DNA of 64,000 bases from Larkinella sp. C7. GTDB taxonomy: Bacteria; Bacteroidota; Bacteroidia; Cytophagales; Spirosomataceae. The stretch is from the NCBI RefSeq assembly GCF_006149005.1, contig NZ_VBSL01000001.1, positions 1,001,443 to 1,065,442 of the forward strand, given 5' to 3'. The translations under genes were made by a program, and so were the position numbers. Positions 1 to 7,320 of the stretch are shown piece after piece; positions within the stretch are counted from its first letter, which is position 1; each line of letters begins with the position of its first letter. The notes below the pieces were generated by a model, which was not told the origin of the DNA, made no database searches, and was given only the letters and a program-made list of their open reading frames with translations.

Positions 1-464
1 TTTCCGGTCCCGGCGGCATTCGTTTTGAACGTGCCTTTCAAACCGATGGGCAGGTTGTTGGCGTCCTTGTCGCCGTAGGTGTACGTCGCGAGGGTTGTCG
101 GTGAAACCGTAAAGACGAACAAATGCTCATCGCTTTCTTCGGCGACTTCCTTCGTAATATCGTCCGTGGGGGTTTTGCTCTCGTCCAATAATTCCACCGC
201 CAGCTCGTAAGTCTTGCTGGGTTTCAGCACGATTTTATCGAATTGGGTGGCAGCCTGTCCCCCATCGCCGTCGGTATCCCGGTACGTAAACGTCTGGGTC
301 GTTGTCGTTCCCGACTCCGTAAATTTCAGGTTGACGGTCGTAATCAATTCGTTTTCATCAGCCGGTTCGGGCTCATCGGCTTTGTCATTACAACCCGCTA
401 CCAGCACCACCGACGCTGCCAGTGACAGCATCCACACCCATTGACGTGTTCGTTTTGCCTTCAT
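1..464 (-). CDS. Secreted lipoprotein of unknown function (3' end outside window)
   Basis: The start codon is the CAT at 462-464. The product begins with a basic residue cluster, a hydrophobic stretch and a lipobox ending in VAGC, so it should be a lipoprotein. The mature part is acidic and contains ELITTVNLKFTESG and a DTDGDGG segment. It resembles Bacteroidota proteins often labelled 'type 1 periplasmic binding fold superfamily', but I cannot assign a function. About 154 codons are visible and the gene runs off the left edge. It is divergent from the MerC-domain gene and shares a regulatory region rich in TTGCAA repeats, which suggests joint metal-responsive control (inference). Confidence 0.8.
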   Translation of the reverse strand, partial: MKAKRTRQWVWMLSLAASVVLVAGCNDKADEPEPADENELITTVNLKFTESGTTTTQTFTYRDTDGDGGQAATQFDKIVLKPSKTYELAVELLDESKTPTDDITKEVAEESDEHLFVFTVSPTTLATYTYGDKDANNLPIGLKGTFKTNAAGTG

Positions 465-517
465 TCTTCAATGCTCTTTAGTTTGTTTTAGCCGACAATC
501 GGTCAGCAATCCGGTAG

Positions 518-549
518 CAAAAGTATGCACTCGCAACAAGGTTGCAAAA
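518..549 (-). promoter_or_regulatory. Predicted promoter of the leftmost lipoprotein gene
   Basis: Read on the minus strand there is TTTTTG (545-549 plus flank), then 19 nt, then TACTTTTG (518-525). This fits the Bacteroidota promoter pattern TTG-N19-TAnnTTTG exactly. Transcription would start near 511, giving a leader of about 47 nt. The inverted repeat GCAAC-AAG-GTTGC (533-545) sits between the two boxes, the position expected for a repressor. Confidence 0.55.
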
Positions 550-569
550 ATAAATGCAACTTTATTGCA
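533..569. promoter_or_regulatory. Cluster of TTGCAA inverted repeats, candidate Zur-type operator
   Basis: Three overlapping inverted repeats are visible: GCAAC-N3-GTTGC (533-545), GTTGCA-N8-TGCAAC (541-560) and TGCAA-N5-TTGCA (555-569). A further half-site, TTGCAAC, lies at 605-611. The cluster overlaps the lipoprotein promoter and lies just upstream of the MerC-domain gene. AT-rich dyads of this type are typical of Fur/Zur-family sites. Assignment to Zur rests on context and is inference. Confidence 0.45.
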
Positions 570-634
570 AATAATCTTGATCGGTACAAAACCATCTGTT
601 TATTTTGCAACGTTCACTGAGAAAAAGGGCTACT

Positions 635-1015
635 ATGAAATGGGGAGAGCTAAGCAGCAAAGCGGATTACATCGGAATTAGTGGATCGGTATTGTGCATC
701 ATTCACTGCCTGATCACGCCCATTCTGCTCGTATCGTCGTCTTTTCTGGCCAACGACACGGTTCGGGTTGGCTACCTCAGTCTCGACTACATCTTCATCG
801 GCGTCAACATTGTGGCGGTATATTTTGCCACCCGGCATTTCACCACGCCCGCCATCAAAGCCTGCCTGTGGTTTTTTCTAAGCGTTTTTGCCGTGGGCAT
901 TGTGCTGGAAGACGTCAGCGAAACCTTCGAATACATCGGCTACGCAGCCTCTTTGGGCCTGGTCCTGACCCACCTCACCAACATCCGGCTTCACCGCCTG
1001 CGCCACGCGCATTGA
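635..1015 (+). CDS. MerC-domain membrane protein
   Basis: A 126-residue protein with four predicted membrane segments. Near the N-terminus it has the family motif SGSVLCIIHCLITP, whose two cysteines are the metal-thiolate positions of MerC proteins. I chose ATG 635 because the 10 codons before it in the open frame are not hydrophobic and overlap the probable transcription start. MerC proteins were first described in mercury uptake. In Bacteroidota this small form usually lies near zinc-regulated TonB/lipoprotein genes rather than mer genes, and no merA or merR is present here. A role in zinc or another thiophilic metal is inferred. Confidence 0.8.
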   Translation: MKWGELSSKADYIGISGSVLCIIHCLITPILLVSSSFLANDTVRVGYLSLDYIFIGVNIVAVYFATRHFTTPAIKACLWFFLSVFAVGIVLEDVSETFEYIGYAASLGLVLTHLTNIRLHRLRHAH

Positions 1016-1073
1016 TCAAACCATTCCTTTTTGACCGGTTTTTAAATCAGGGAAAATGAATTCATTCGTAGAC

Positions 1074-1263
1074 CATTTAATCCCGTAGGGATTGAACAGC
1101 GCAGCGTCGGTAGCCTAAAAGAACCAATCATTCTCCCCGCGTGCCGTGGGGTACGCGACGATTTGTAGCACCCGGAAGGTCGCGTACCTCACGGCACGCG
1201 GGCGGGAGAACGACTCTCGTTTATCTACCGACGCTGCGCTGTTCGATCCCTATGGGATAAATG
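1074..1263. repeat. About 190-bp imperfect palindrome (REP/BIME-like element)
   Basis: The left arm 1074-1113 matches the reverse complement of 1225-1263 at nearly every position. An inner pair (about 1130-1160 against 1180-1210) also pairs, leaving a loop near 1162-1178. Each outer arm holds a small palindrome of the form ATCCC-N3-GGGAT, and the arms end in GGTAG/CTACC. GTAG next to a hairpin is the hallmark of REP sequences mobilised by RAYT transposases, but no transposase is present here. The rest of 1016-1508 is AT-rich leader with no gene seen. Confidence 0.7.
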
Positions 1264-1461
1264 CCTGTGTGCAGAAATGCCTGTATCCACACGGAAACAA
1301 CTTCTCTATTTCTCCTCCGCCGGATTGAAATCCGGATGACCGGCAACCCGGCAGACAACCCCTTCCAAAACTAATATTAATACAACTATTTACCCTTTAA
1401 ATAGTATTTATTTAATAAATATAAAATTTATTTGTTTTATTAAATTTTGAATCCCACCTTT

Positions 1462-1475
1462 CGGGTACGTACACG
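1462..1475. promoter_or_regulatory. Candidate LacI-type operator 1
   Basis: CGGGTACGTACACG is a near-perfect palindrome (one mismatched pair) with a central CG, the layout of LacI-family operators. It lies 34 bp before the first gene of the glycan cluster, upstream of an approximate -7 box TACCCTTG (1490-1497). A closely related perfect palindrome lies at 2545-2562. Confidence 0.45.
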
Positions 1476-1508
1476 TTTTTACAAACCTATACCCTTGTAA
1501 AATATTAT

Positions 1509-2525
1509 ATGGCAAATACACTCAATCGTAGAAAATTCTCGATACTGGCGGCATCCGCTGGTTTGGGGTCCTACCTGCTTCCATTCGGAGCCGTCGGATC
1601 GGCACCCGCCGGGACACTCCCAGGGAAAAAAGTGGGCATCATCGGGCTGGACACCTCCCACAGCATTGCCTTCACCAAAGAACTCAACAACCCAACTCCC
1701 AATCCCGACTGGGCCGGGTATCGGGTGGTGGCGGCTTACCCCAAAGGCAGCAACGACATCGAAACGAGTGTCAAACGAATTCCCGGCTACATCGAAGAGG
1801 TCAAAAAACTGGGCGTCGAAATCGCGGATTCGATCGATGATTTGCTGCGTAAAGTAGATGTCGTGATGCTGGAAACCAACGACGGTCGGCTGCACCGGGA
1901 ACAGGTGGCCAAGGTTTTTGCCGCCGGAAAACGCGTTTTCATCGACAAACCCATTGCCGCTTCGCTCACCGACGCCATTGCCATTTTTGACCTGGCGAAA
2001 AAGAAAAACATCCCGGTTTTCTCGGCATCGTCGCTGCGCTACATCAAAGGCATGGACAGCATCGACAAAAGCCTGGTCGTCGGTGCCGACACCTACAGCC
2101 CGGCGGTTTTGGAAAAAACGCATCCTGATCTGTTCTGGTACGGTATTCACGGCGTCGAAACGCTGTTTACGGCCATGGGAACGGGCTGTCAAAGCGTGAC
2201 GCGGGTCCATACGCCCGACACCGACATCGTGATCGGTACCTGGAGCGACGGACGCGTGGGAACCTTTCGCGGAACCCGCACCGGCAAGCACGAATACGGC
2301 GGCACGGTATATACCAAAAACGGCAATGTAACGCTGGGCCCCTACGCCGGTTACAACCCGCTGCTGAAAGACATCATCCACTTTTTCGAAACCGGTGAAA
2401 CACCCGTCAAGCCCGAAGAAACCATCGAAATTTTCGCCTTTATGGAAGCCGCCGACGAAAGCAAACGCCAGGGTGGCGTTGCCGTGAGCCTCGCCAGCGT
2501 CCTGAAAAAAGCACAAAAAGCGTAG
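1509..2525 (+). CDS. Gfo/Idh/MocA-family oxidoreductase, Tat-exported
   Basis: A 338-residue protein. The start NRRKFS followed by a hydrophobic stretch is a twin-arginine signal, so the protein is probably exported folded with its nucleotide. A dinucleotide-binding fold starts at KVGIIGLDTSHS, and FIDKPIA is the family's E/D-K-P motif. The C-terminal half is the usual alpha/beta domain. It opens a run of nine same-strand genes. The substrate is not readable from sequence. In such clusters these proteins act as sugar dehydrogenases or NAD-dependent glycosidases. The candidate operator at 1462-1475 lies just upstream. Confidence 0.85.
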   Translation: MANTLNRRKFSILAASAGLGSYLLPFGAVGSAPAGTLPGKKVGIIGLDTSHSIAFTKELNNPTPNPDWAGYRVVAAYPKGSNDIETSVKRIPGYIEEVKKLGVEIADSIDDLLRKVDVVMLETNDGRLHREQVAKVFAAGKRVFIDKPIAASLTDAIAIFDLAKKKNIPVFSASSLRYIKGMDSIDKSLVVGADTYSPAVLEKTHPDLFWYGIHGVETLFTAMGTGCQSVTRVHTPDTDIVIGTWSDGRVGTFRGTRTGKHEYGGTVYTKNGNVTLGPYAGYNPLLKDIIHFFETGETPVKPEETIEIFAFMEAADESKRQGGVAVSLASVLKKAQKA

Positions 2526-2544
2526 TACCTTTTTTTGTCCCGAT

Positions 2545-2562
2545 TCCGGGTACGTACCCGGA
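2545..2562. promoter_or_regulatory. Candidate LacI-type operator 2 (18-bp perfect palindrome)
   Basis: TCCGGGTACGTACCCGGA is fully self-complementary with a central CG. Its core CGGGTACGTAC is shared with 1462-1475. It lies between the first Gfo/Idh/MocA gene and susC, 78 bp before the susC start. The LacI-family gene at 14651 is the obvious candidate regulator (inference). Confidence 0.5.
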
Positions 2563-2639
2563 GCGCATATTCTGCTCAATTAACCCCCTCCATGAACTGG
2601 TTTATTTCCAGTTTTTCTCATGCTCAAATCCTTTACACT

Positions 2640-5600
2640 ATGACAACTGCTCTCCAACGCCTGCGACGGCTCGTCTGGCAGATGACCTGCCTCTGGTTGC
2701 TGGTTCTGCTGGCCAACCGGTCGGCAATGGCCCAAACTTCTACCCCAATTAAAGGCGTTATTCGGGACAACCTGGCTCAATCACCGCTGCCGGGTGCCAA
2801 CGTGGCCATCAAAGGCACAACCCGGGGTGTTTCGACGGACGGCGACGGCAAGTACAGCATCGATGCCAAACCGAATGATGTGCTGGTATTTTCGTACATC
2901 GGCTACACGACCCAAGAAGTAAAAATCGAAGGGCAGACCACCATTGATGTGCTGCTGCAACAGGCCGCTTCTTCGCTCAACGAAGTGGTGGTAGTGGGCT
3001 ACGGAACCCAGCTCAAGCGCGAACTGACCGGATCGGTTTCGTCCGTTAAAGCGGAAGAATTGCAAAAAGTAGCGACCAACAGCGTTACCTCGTCGCTGCA
3101 GGGGCGCGTTCCGGGGGTCTTCATCAGCCAAACCAGCGGTGCCCCCGGCGGTGGCGCTTCCGTTCGGATTCGGGGTGTCGGGACAACGGGCGGCAACCAG
3201 CCGCTGTATGTGGTCGACGGTTTTCCGCTCGGTGGTGGTAATATGGGCATCAGCGGCAGTTCGGATCAGGTTGACGGTTTATCGATCATCAACCCGAACG
3301 ACATCGAATCCGTTGAAATCCTGAAAGACGCTGCGGCTGCCGCCATTTACGGAGCACGGGCCGCCAACGGCGTTATTCTCATCACGACCAAACGCGGAAA
3401 AGAAGGCCAGGCCAAAGTGAGCCTGAACGCCTATACCGGGATTCAGCAACTGTGGAAAAAGCCCGAATTCTTGAACGGACAGGAATTTGCGACCCTAGCC
3501 AACGAACTGTATACCAACTCCGGAATGGCACCCAATCCGGAATGGGCCAACCCGGCCTCCTTCGGCCAGGGAACCGACTGGATCGGCGAAGTTTTCAGCA
3601 GCGCGCCGGTGCAAAACGTGGACCTCAGCATTTCGGGTGGCAGCCAGAAACTGAAAGGTGCCCTGACCCTCGGCTACCGGGATCAGCAGGGAACGCTCAT
3701 CGAAACCTGGTACAAACGCTACACCGCCCGCGCCACCGCCGACCTGATCGTAACAAACAAACTGAAATTTGGCGGAACGATGGCCCTCACCTACTCGCAG
3801 GCCAAAGGACAGCAGAACCAGGATCTGCGGATCGGTATTTTTAACCTCGCCCAGCAGTTTTACCCGACCTTAGGCCCCAGCGCCGTGGTCAACGGCTCTT
3901 CCGCGTATTACACGACTCAGGGCGACAACCCGCTGCTCCGGGCCAATTCCATCGAAAATTACCTCTACAACCTGCGCATCTACGGCAACATGTTCGGTGA
4001 ATACGAGGTCATTAAGGGACTCAAATGGCGCACCAGCGTGGGCATCGACGCCAGCAACAACCGGTCGACGACCTGGGAACCGAAAGCCGAACGCGGCCAC
4101 TACCGCAACCTGCAGGCCCGGTTGGGCAACACCTTTACGCAGGGACTAAACTGGCTGGTTGAAAACACGCTCTCCTACTCCACGGATGTGGGGGCACACC
4201 GCATCAGTGCGGTTGTGGGGCAAACCGCCCATAAGAACGTCTCGGACTGGGTTTCCGTAACGGCGCTGGACTTCCAGAATGAGCAATTGCAGGTCATCAA
4301 CGGCAGCAACGACACGCAGCGCCGGGCGAGTGGCACCGGTTCGCTCTATTCGCTGGCATCCTATCTGGGCCGGGTCAATTATTCGTACAAAGAGCGGTAT
4401 TTGCTCTCGGTCAGCATGCGACGCGACGGTTCGTCCAACTTCGGGCCGAAGCATAAATGGGGCAATTTCCCGTCGGTTTCGGCGGGCTGGAACCTGTCGG
4501 ACGAAGCCTTTATGAAAGGGATTCCGGCCATTAACTCGCTGAAACTGCGCGGAAGCTGGGGGCAGTTGGGGAACGACGCCATCGGCTCTTTCGGCTATCT
4601 GAGCACCATCCAGATCGGAACCGTCAACGACAACTACGTGCTGGGCACCAACCAGGGGCTGGTTATCGGAGCGAGCATGTCGCGGCCCGGCAACCCCAAC
4701 CTGAAGTGGGAAATCAGCGAACAAACCAACTTCGGGATCGACGCGTCGTTCTTCAATGACCGGCTGTATCTGACGACGGATTACTACGTCAAAAACACCA
4801 AAGACATGCTGGTGAGTCTGCCGGTTTCGGTGGAAGCCGGTTTCCAGAACGCGCCCTCCGTCAACGGCGGCAAGGTTCAAAACCGGGGCTGGGAGTTTTT
4901 GCTCGGCTACCGGGGCAAGGTTGGCCAGTTCCGGTATGACGTTAATACGAACATCTCGACGCTCAAAAACGAAGTCAAAAGCCTGGGCGTCGGCCAGCCG
5001 ATCACGGGGGCTACCGTATCCAGCTACTTCGACATGCGGGCGACCTATACCGAAGTGGGGCAACCAATCGGGTATTACCGGGGCTACCAGGTCGATGGCA
5101 TCTACCAAACCAATGAGGAGGTCAACAAAGTGCTGCAACCCAACGCCAAAGCGGGCGACTTCCGGTTTCGGGATATCAACGGCGACAACCAGTTGACGGA
5201 TCAGGATCAGGTGCGGATCGGAAGTCCGTGGCCGACGCTGATGTATGGGGCCAACGCCGATCTGTCGTACAAAGGATTTGACCTGAACATCATCGTGCAG
5301 GGCATCGGCGGCAGCCAGATTTACAACGCCAACCGCCGGTCGGTGTATCCGCTGAAGTATTTCGGGGGATCGGGCGTCATCAACGGCGTGAAGGACGTGC
5401 TGAACCGCTGGACACCCGGCAGTGGCCGCAATGATGTACCCCGGTTGCAGTATACGGATGCCAACGGAAACTTCGGAAACAGCTCAACTTTTTACGTCGA
5501 AGACGGCGATTACCTCCGAATTCGGAACGTCACGCTAGGCTACCGGATTCCGGCATCGCTGCTGTCCAGAACCCGGGCGTTCCAGGGCGCGCGTGTGTAC

Positions 5601-5747
5601 GTATCGGCCCAGAACCTGTTCACGTTCACGAAATATTCGGGTTTCGATCCCGAAATCGGCAGCCTGAATCCGTTGCAGGCCGGGATCGACGATGGCGTTT
5701 ATCCGCAACCACGGACGTTCATGGCGGGTATCAATCTGAACTTTTAA
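2640..5747 (+). CDS. SusC/RagA-family TonB-linked outer-membrane receptor
   Basis: I chose ATG 2640 because it leads directly into a signal peptide ending SAMAQ; the open frame upstream has no signal. The 1035-residue protein starts with a carboxypeptidase-regulatory-like domain (IKGVIRD onward), followed by the SusC marker LNEVVVVGYGTQ. A plug domain follows with QPLYVVDG and YGARAANGVILITTKRG, then a large beta-barrel ending in aromatic LNF. SusC proteins import oligosaccharides in a TonB-dependent way with a SusD lid. The partner susD starts 13 bp after the stop codon. The imported sugar is unknown; downstream nagA/nagB suggest an amino sugar. Confidence 0.95.
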   Translation: MTTALQRLRRLVWQMTCLWLLVLLANRSAMAQTSTPIKGVIRDNLAQSPLPGANVAIKGTTRGVSTDGDGKYSIDAKPNDVLVFSYIGYTTQEVKIEGQTTIDVLLQQAASSLNEVVVVGYGTQLKRELTGSVSSVKAEELQKVATNSVTSSLQGRVPGVFISQTSGAPGGGASVRIRGVGTTGGNQPLYVVDGFPLGGGNMGISGSSDQVDGLSIINPNDIESVEILKDAAAAAIYGARAANGVILITTKRGKEGQAKVSLNAYTGIQQLWKKPEFLNGQEFATLANELYTNSGMAPNPEWANPASFGQGTDWIGEVFSSAPVQNVDLSISGGSQKLKGALTLGYRDQQGTLIETWYKRYTARATADLIVTNKLKFGGTMALTYSQAKGQQNQDLRIGIFNLAQQFYPTLGPSAVVNGSSAYYTTQGDNPLLRANSIENYLYNLRIYGNMFGEYEVIKGLKWRTSVGIDASNNRSTTWEPKAERGHYRNLQARLGNTFTQGLNWLVENTLSYSTDVGAHRISAVVGQTAHKNVSDWVSVTALDFQNEQLQVINGSNDTQRRASGTGSLYSLASYLGRVNYSYKERYLLSVSMRRDGSSNFGPKHKWGNFPSVSAGWNLSDEAFMKGIPAINSLKLRGSWGQLGNDAIGSFGYLSTIQIGTVNDNYVLGTNQGLVIGASMSRPGNPNLKWEISEQTNFGIDASFFNDRLYLTTDYYVKNTKDMLVSLPVSVEAGFQNAPSVNGGKVQNRGWEFLLGYRGKVGQFRYDVNTNISTLKNEVKSLGVGQPITGATVSSYFDMRATYTEVGQPIGYYRGYQVDGIYQTNEEVNKVLQPNAKAGDFRFRDINGDNQLTDQDQVRIGSPWPTLMYGANADLSYKGFDLNIIVQGIGGSQIYNANRRSVYPLKYFGGSGVINGVKDVLNRWTPGSGRNDVPRLQYTDANGNFGNSSTFYVEDGDYLRIRNVTLGYRIPASLLSRTRAFQGARVYVSAQNLFTFTKYSGFDPEIGSLNPLQAGIDDGVYPQPRTFMAGINLNF

Positions 5748-5760
5748 TCCAATCGAACTC

Positions 5761-7284
5761 ATGCGCAAGTATATCAACTACCTGGCCCTCACCGGTTTTT
5801 TGCTGACGGCCACCGCGTGCAGTGATTCGTTTCTGACACTGACGCCCAAGGATGTTTTGACCGATGCCAATTTCTTCCTGACCGAATCGGACGCCCAGGC
5901 GGCACTGATCGGCACCTATGCGGTTTTACAACGCGAGGAAACGTTTACGAACGTCCGCGATGCCGCCGATATTGAATGGGCGATGTCGGGCGATATGTAC
6001 GAAATGGACGGCAGTGCCAACCGGATCGAACTGCATTCGCTGAACCTGCCGTCGAGCAACACCATCATCCGGGACGTTTATCAGGCCGCTTATCAGGGCA
6101 TTGGCCGGGCCAATCTGGTAATCGACGGAGCTACCAAAATGAGCGGTATCAACCCGGCCAATCAGGCTCTTATTCTGGGACAGGCGCGGTTTCTGCGGGC
6201 GTTGTTCTATTACCGGCTTGTCAATTACTTCGGCGGAGTACCGCTGATTACCGAAAAACTGGATGCGTCTTCCAACCTCGCCATTCCGCGGGCCACGGCG
6301 GCCGAAACCTGGAAACAGATCGAAACCGATTTGCAGGAAGCCGCCAGGGCGCTGCCAACGGCCTGGACCGGAACCGCCGATGTGGGCCGGGCCACCAAAG
6401 GAGCCGCTCTGGGCTATCTGGTGAAAGCCAGCCTGTGGCAGCAAAAGTGGGCCGACGCCGTCAAATACAGTGAAGACCTGATCGCAACCGGCGCCTACGA
6501 CCTGATTCCCAATTTCCGGGACGTGTTTCGCGAAAGCAACGAAAACAACAAAGAGATTTTGTTCTCGACCCAATTCCGGGTTTCCCCGGATGCGGAAGGC
6601 AACAACCTCGTGAAGCGGACCGCCCCGCGCGGATCGCCGTCGCAATACAGTGGAAGTGCCGCCTGGAGTAACTTCGTACCGCAACCGCAATGGGTGAATG
6701 CCTTTGAAAAAGAGGCCGGTGGCAAAATCAAGGACAAACGCTACTGGAGCGTCATCATCGGGCCGGGCGAAGCGCACCAGGACATGCCTGCGTTTGTAAT
6801 GCCGAAAGACGTACCGGCGGGCTGGTCCCGAACGGGCTACATCGTTACCAAATACTGGGAAGGCCCCGCACTGACCAACGCCGGCATCAACCCGCCCATT
6901 CTTCGGTTTGCCGAAGCCCTGCTCAATTACGCCGAAGCCCTCAACGAAGTGGGTCGCTCGCAGGATGCCATGCAGCAGGTCAACCGCATCCGCGTACGGG
7001 CCGGTCTGGCGGCCAAACCGGCCACGCTGACCAAAGCGGAAGTGCTGGATGCGATTTTCTACGAACGCCGGATGGAATTCATCTGGGAACCGGCGGGCGC
7101 GTTCTCGGACCTCAACCGACGCGGGCGCTTCATTGATTTTATCAAGGCCAACCGCCCCAACATCAAGGACCTGGAAATCGACAAAAAACCGTGGCTGAGC
7201 ACCGTCCCCATTCGGTTCCCGATTCCGCGCGATGCCTGGAACCGGAACAAGGCCCTGGAGCAAAATCCACATTATACTTTTTAA
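5761..7284 (+). CDS. SusD/RagB-family outer-membrane lipoprotein
   Basis: A 507-residue lipoprotein with the signal LLTATAC and a mature start CSDSFLTLTPKDVL typical of SusD. TPR-like helices include the conserved QARFLRALFYYRLVNYFGGVPL segment region. The C-terminus has AEALLNYAEALNEVG and RRMEFIWE, also family landmarks. SusD caps its SusC partner and binds the incoming glycan at the cell surface. It is directly downstream of susC with a 13-bp gap, so it is almost certainly co-transcribed. Confidence 0.95.
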   Translation: MRKYINYLALTGFLLTATACSDSFLTLTPKDVLTDANFFLTESDAQAALIGTYAVLQREETFTNVRDAADIEWAMSGDMYEMDGSANRIELHSLNLPSSNTIIRDVYQAAYQGIGRANLVIDGATKMSGINPANQALILGQARFLRALFYYRLVNYFGGVPLITEKLDASSNLAIPRATAAETWKQIETDLQEAARALPTAWTGTADVGRATKGAALGYLVKASLWQQKWADAVKYSEDLIATGAYDLIPNFRDVFRESNENNKEILFSTQFRVSPDAEGNNLVKRTAPRGSPSQYSGSAAWSNFVPQPQWVNAFEKEAGGKIKDKRYWSVIIGPGEAHQDMPAFVMPKDVPAGWSRTGYIVTKYWEGPALTNAGINPPILRFAEALLNYAEALNEVGRSQDAMQQVNRIRVRAGLAAKPATLTKAEVLDAIFYERRMEFIWEPAGAFSDLNRRGRFIDFIKANRPNIKDLEIDKKPWLSTVPIRFPIPRDAWNRNKALEQNPHYTF

Positions 7285-7320
7285 TTGGGTAAAGCCCGTT
7301 CGTCATATCCTTTCTCAACC

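Noticed and set aside
635-1015. Mercury-resistance operon
   Set aside because: Only a MerC domain is present; there is no merR, merT, merP or merA nearby.
1479-2579. A long minus-strand open frame over the first Gfo/Idh/MocA gene
   Set aside because: It is the complement of a well-supported gene and lacks any recognisable protein pattern.
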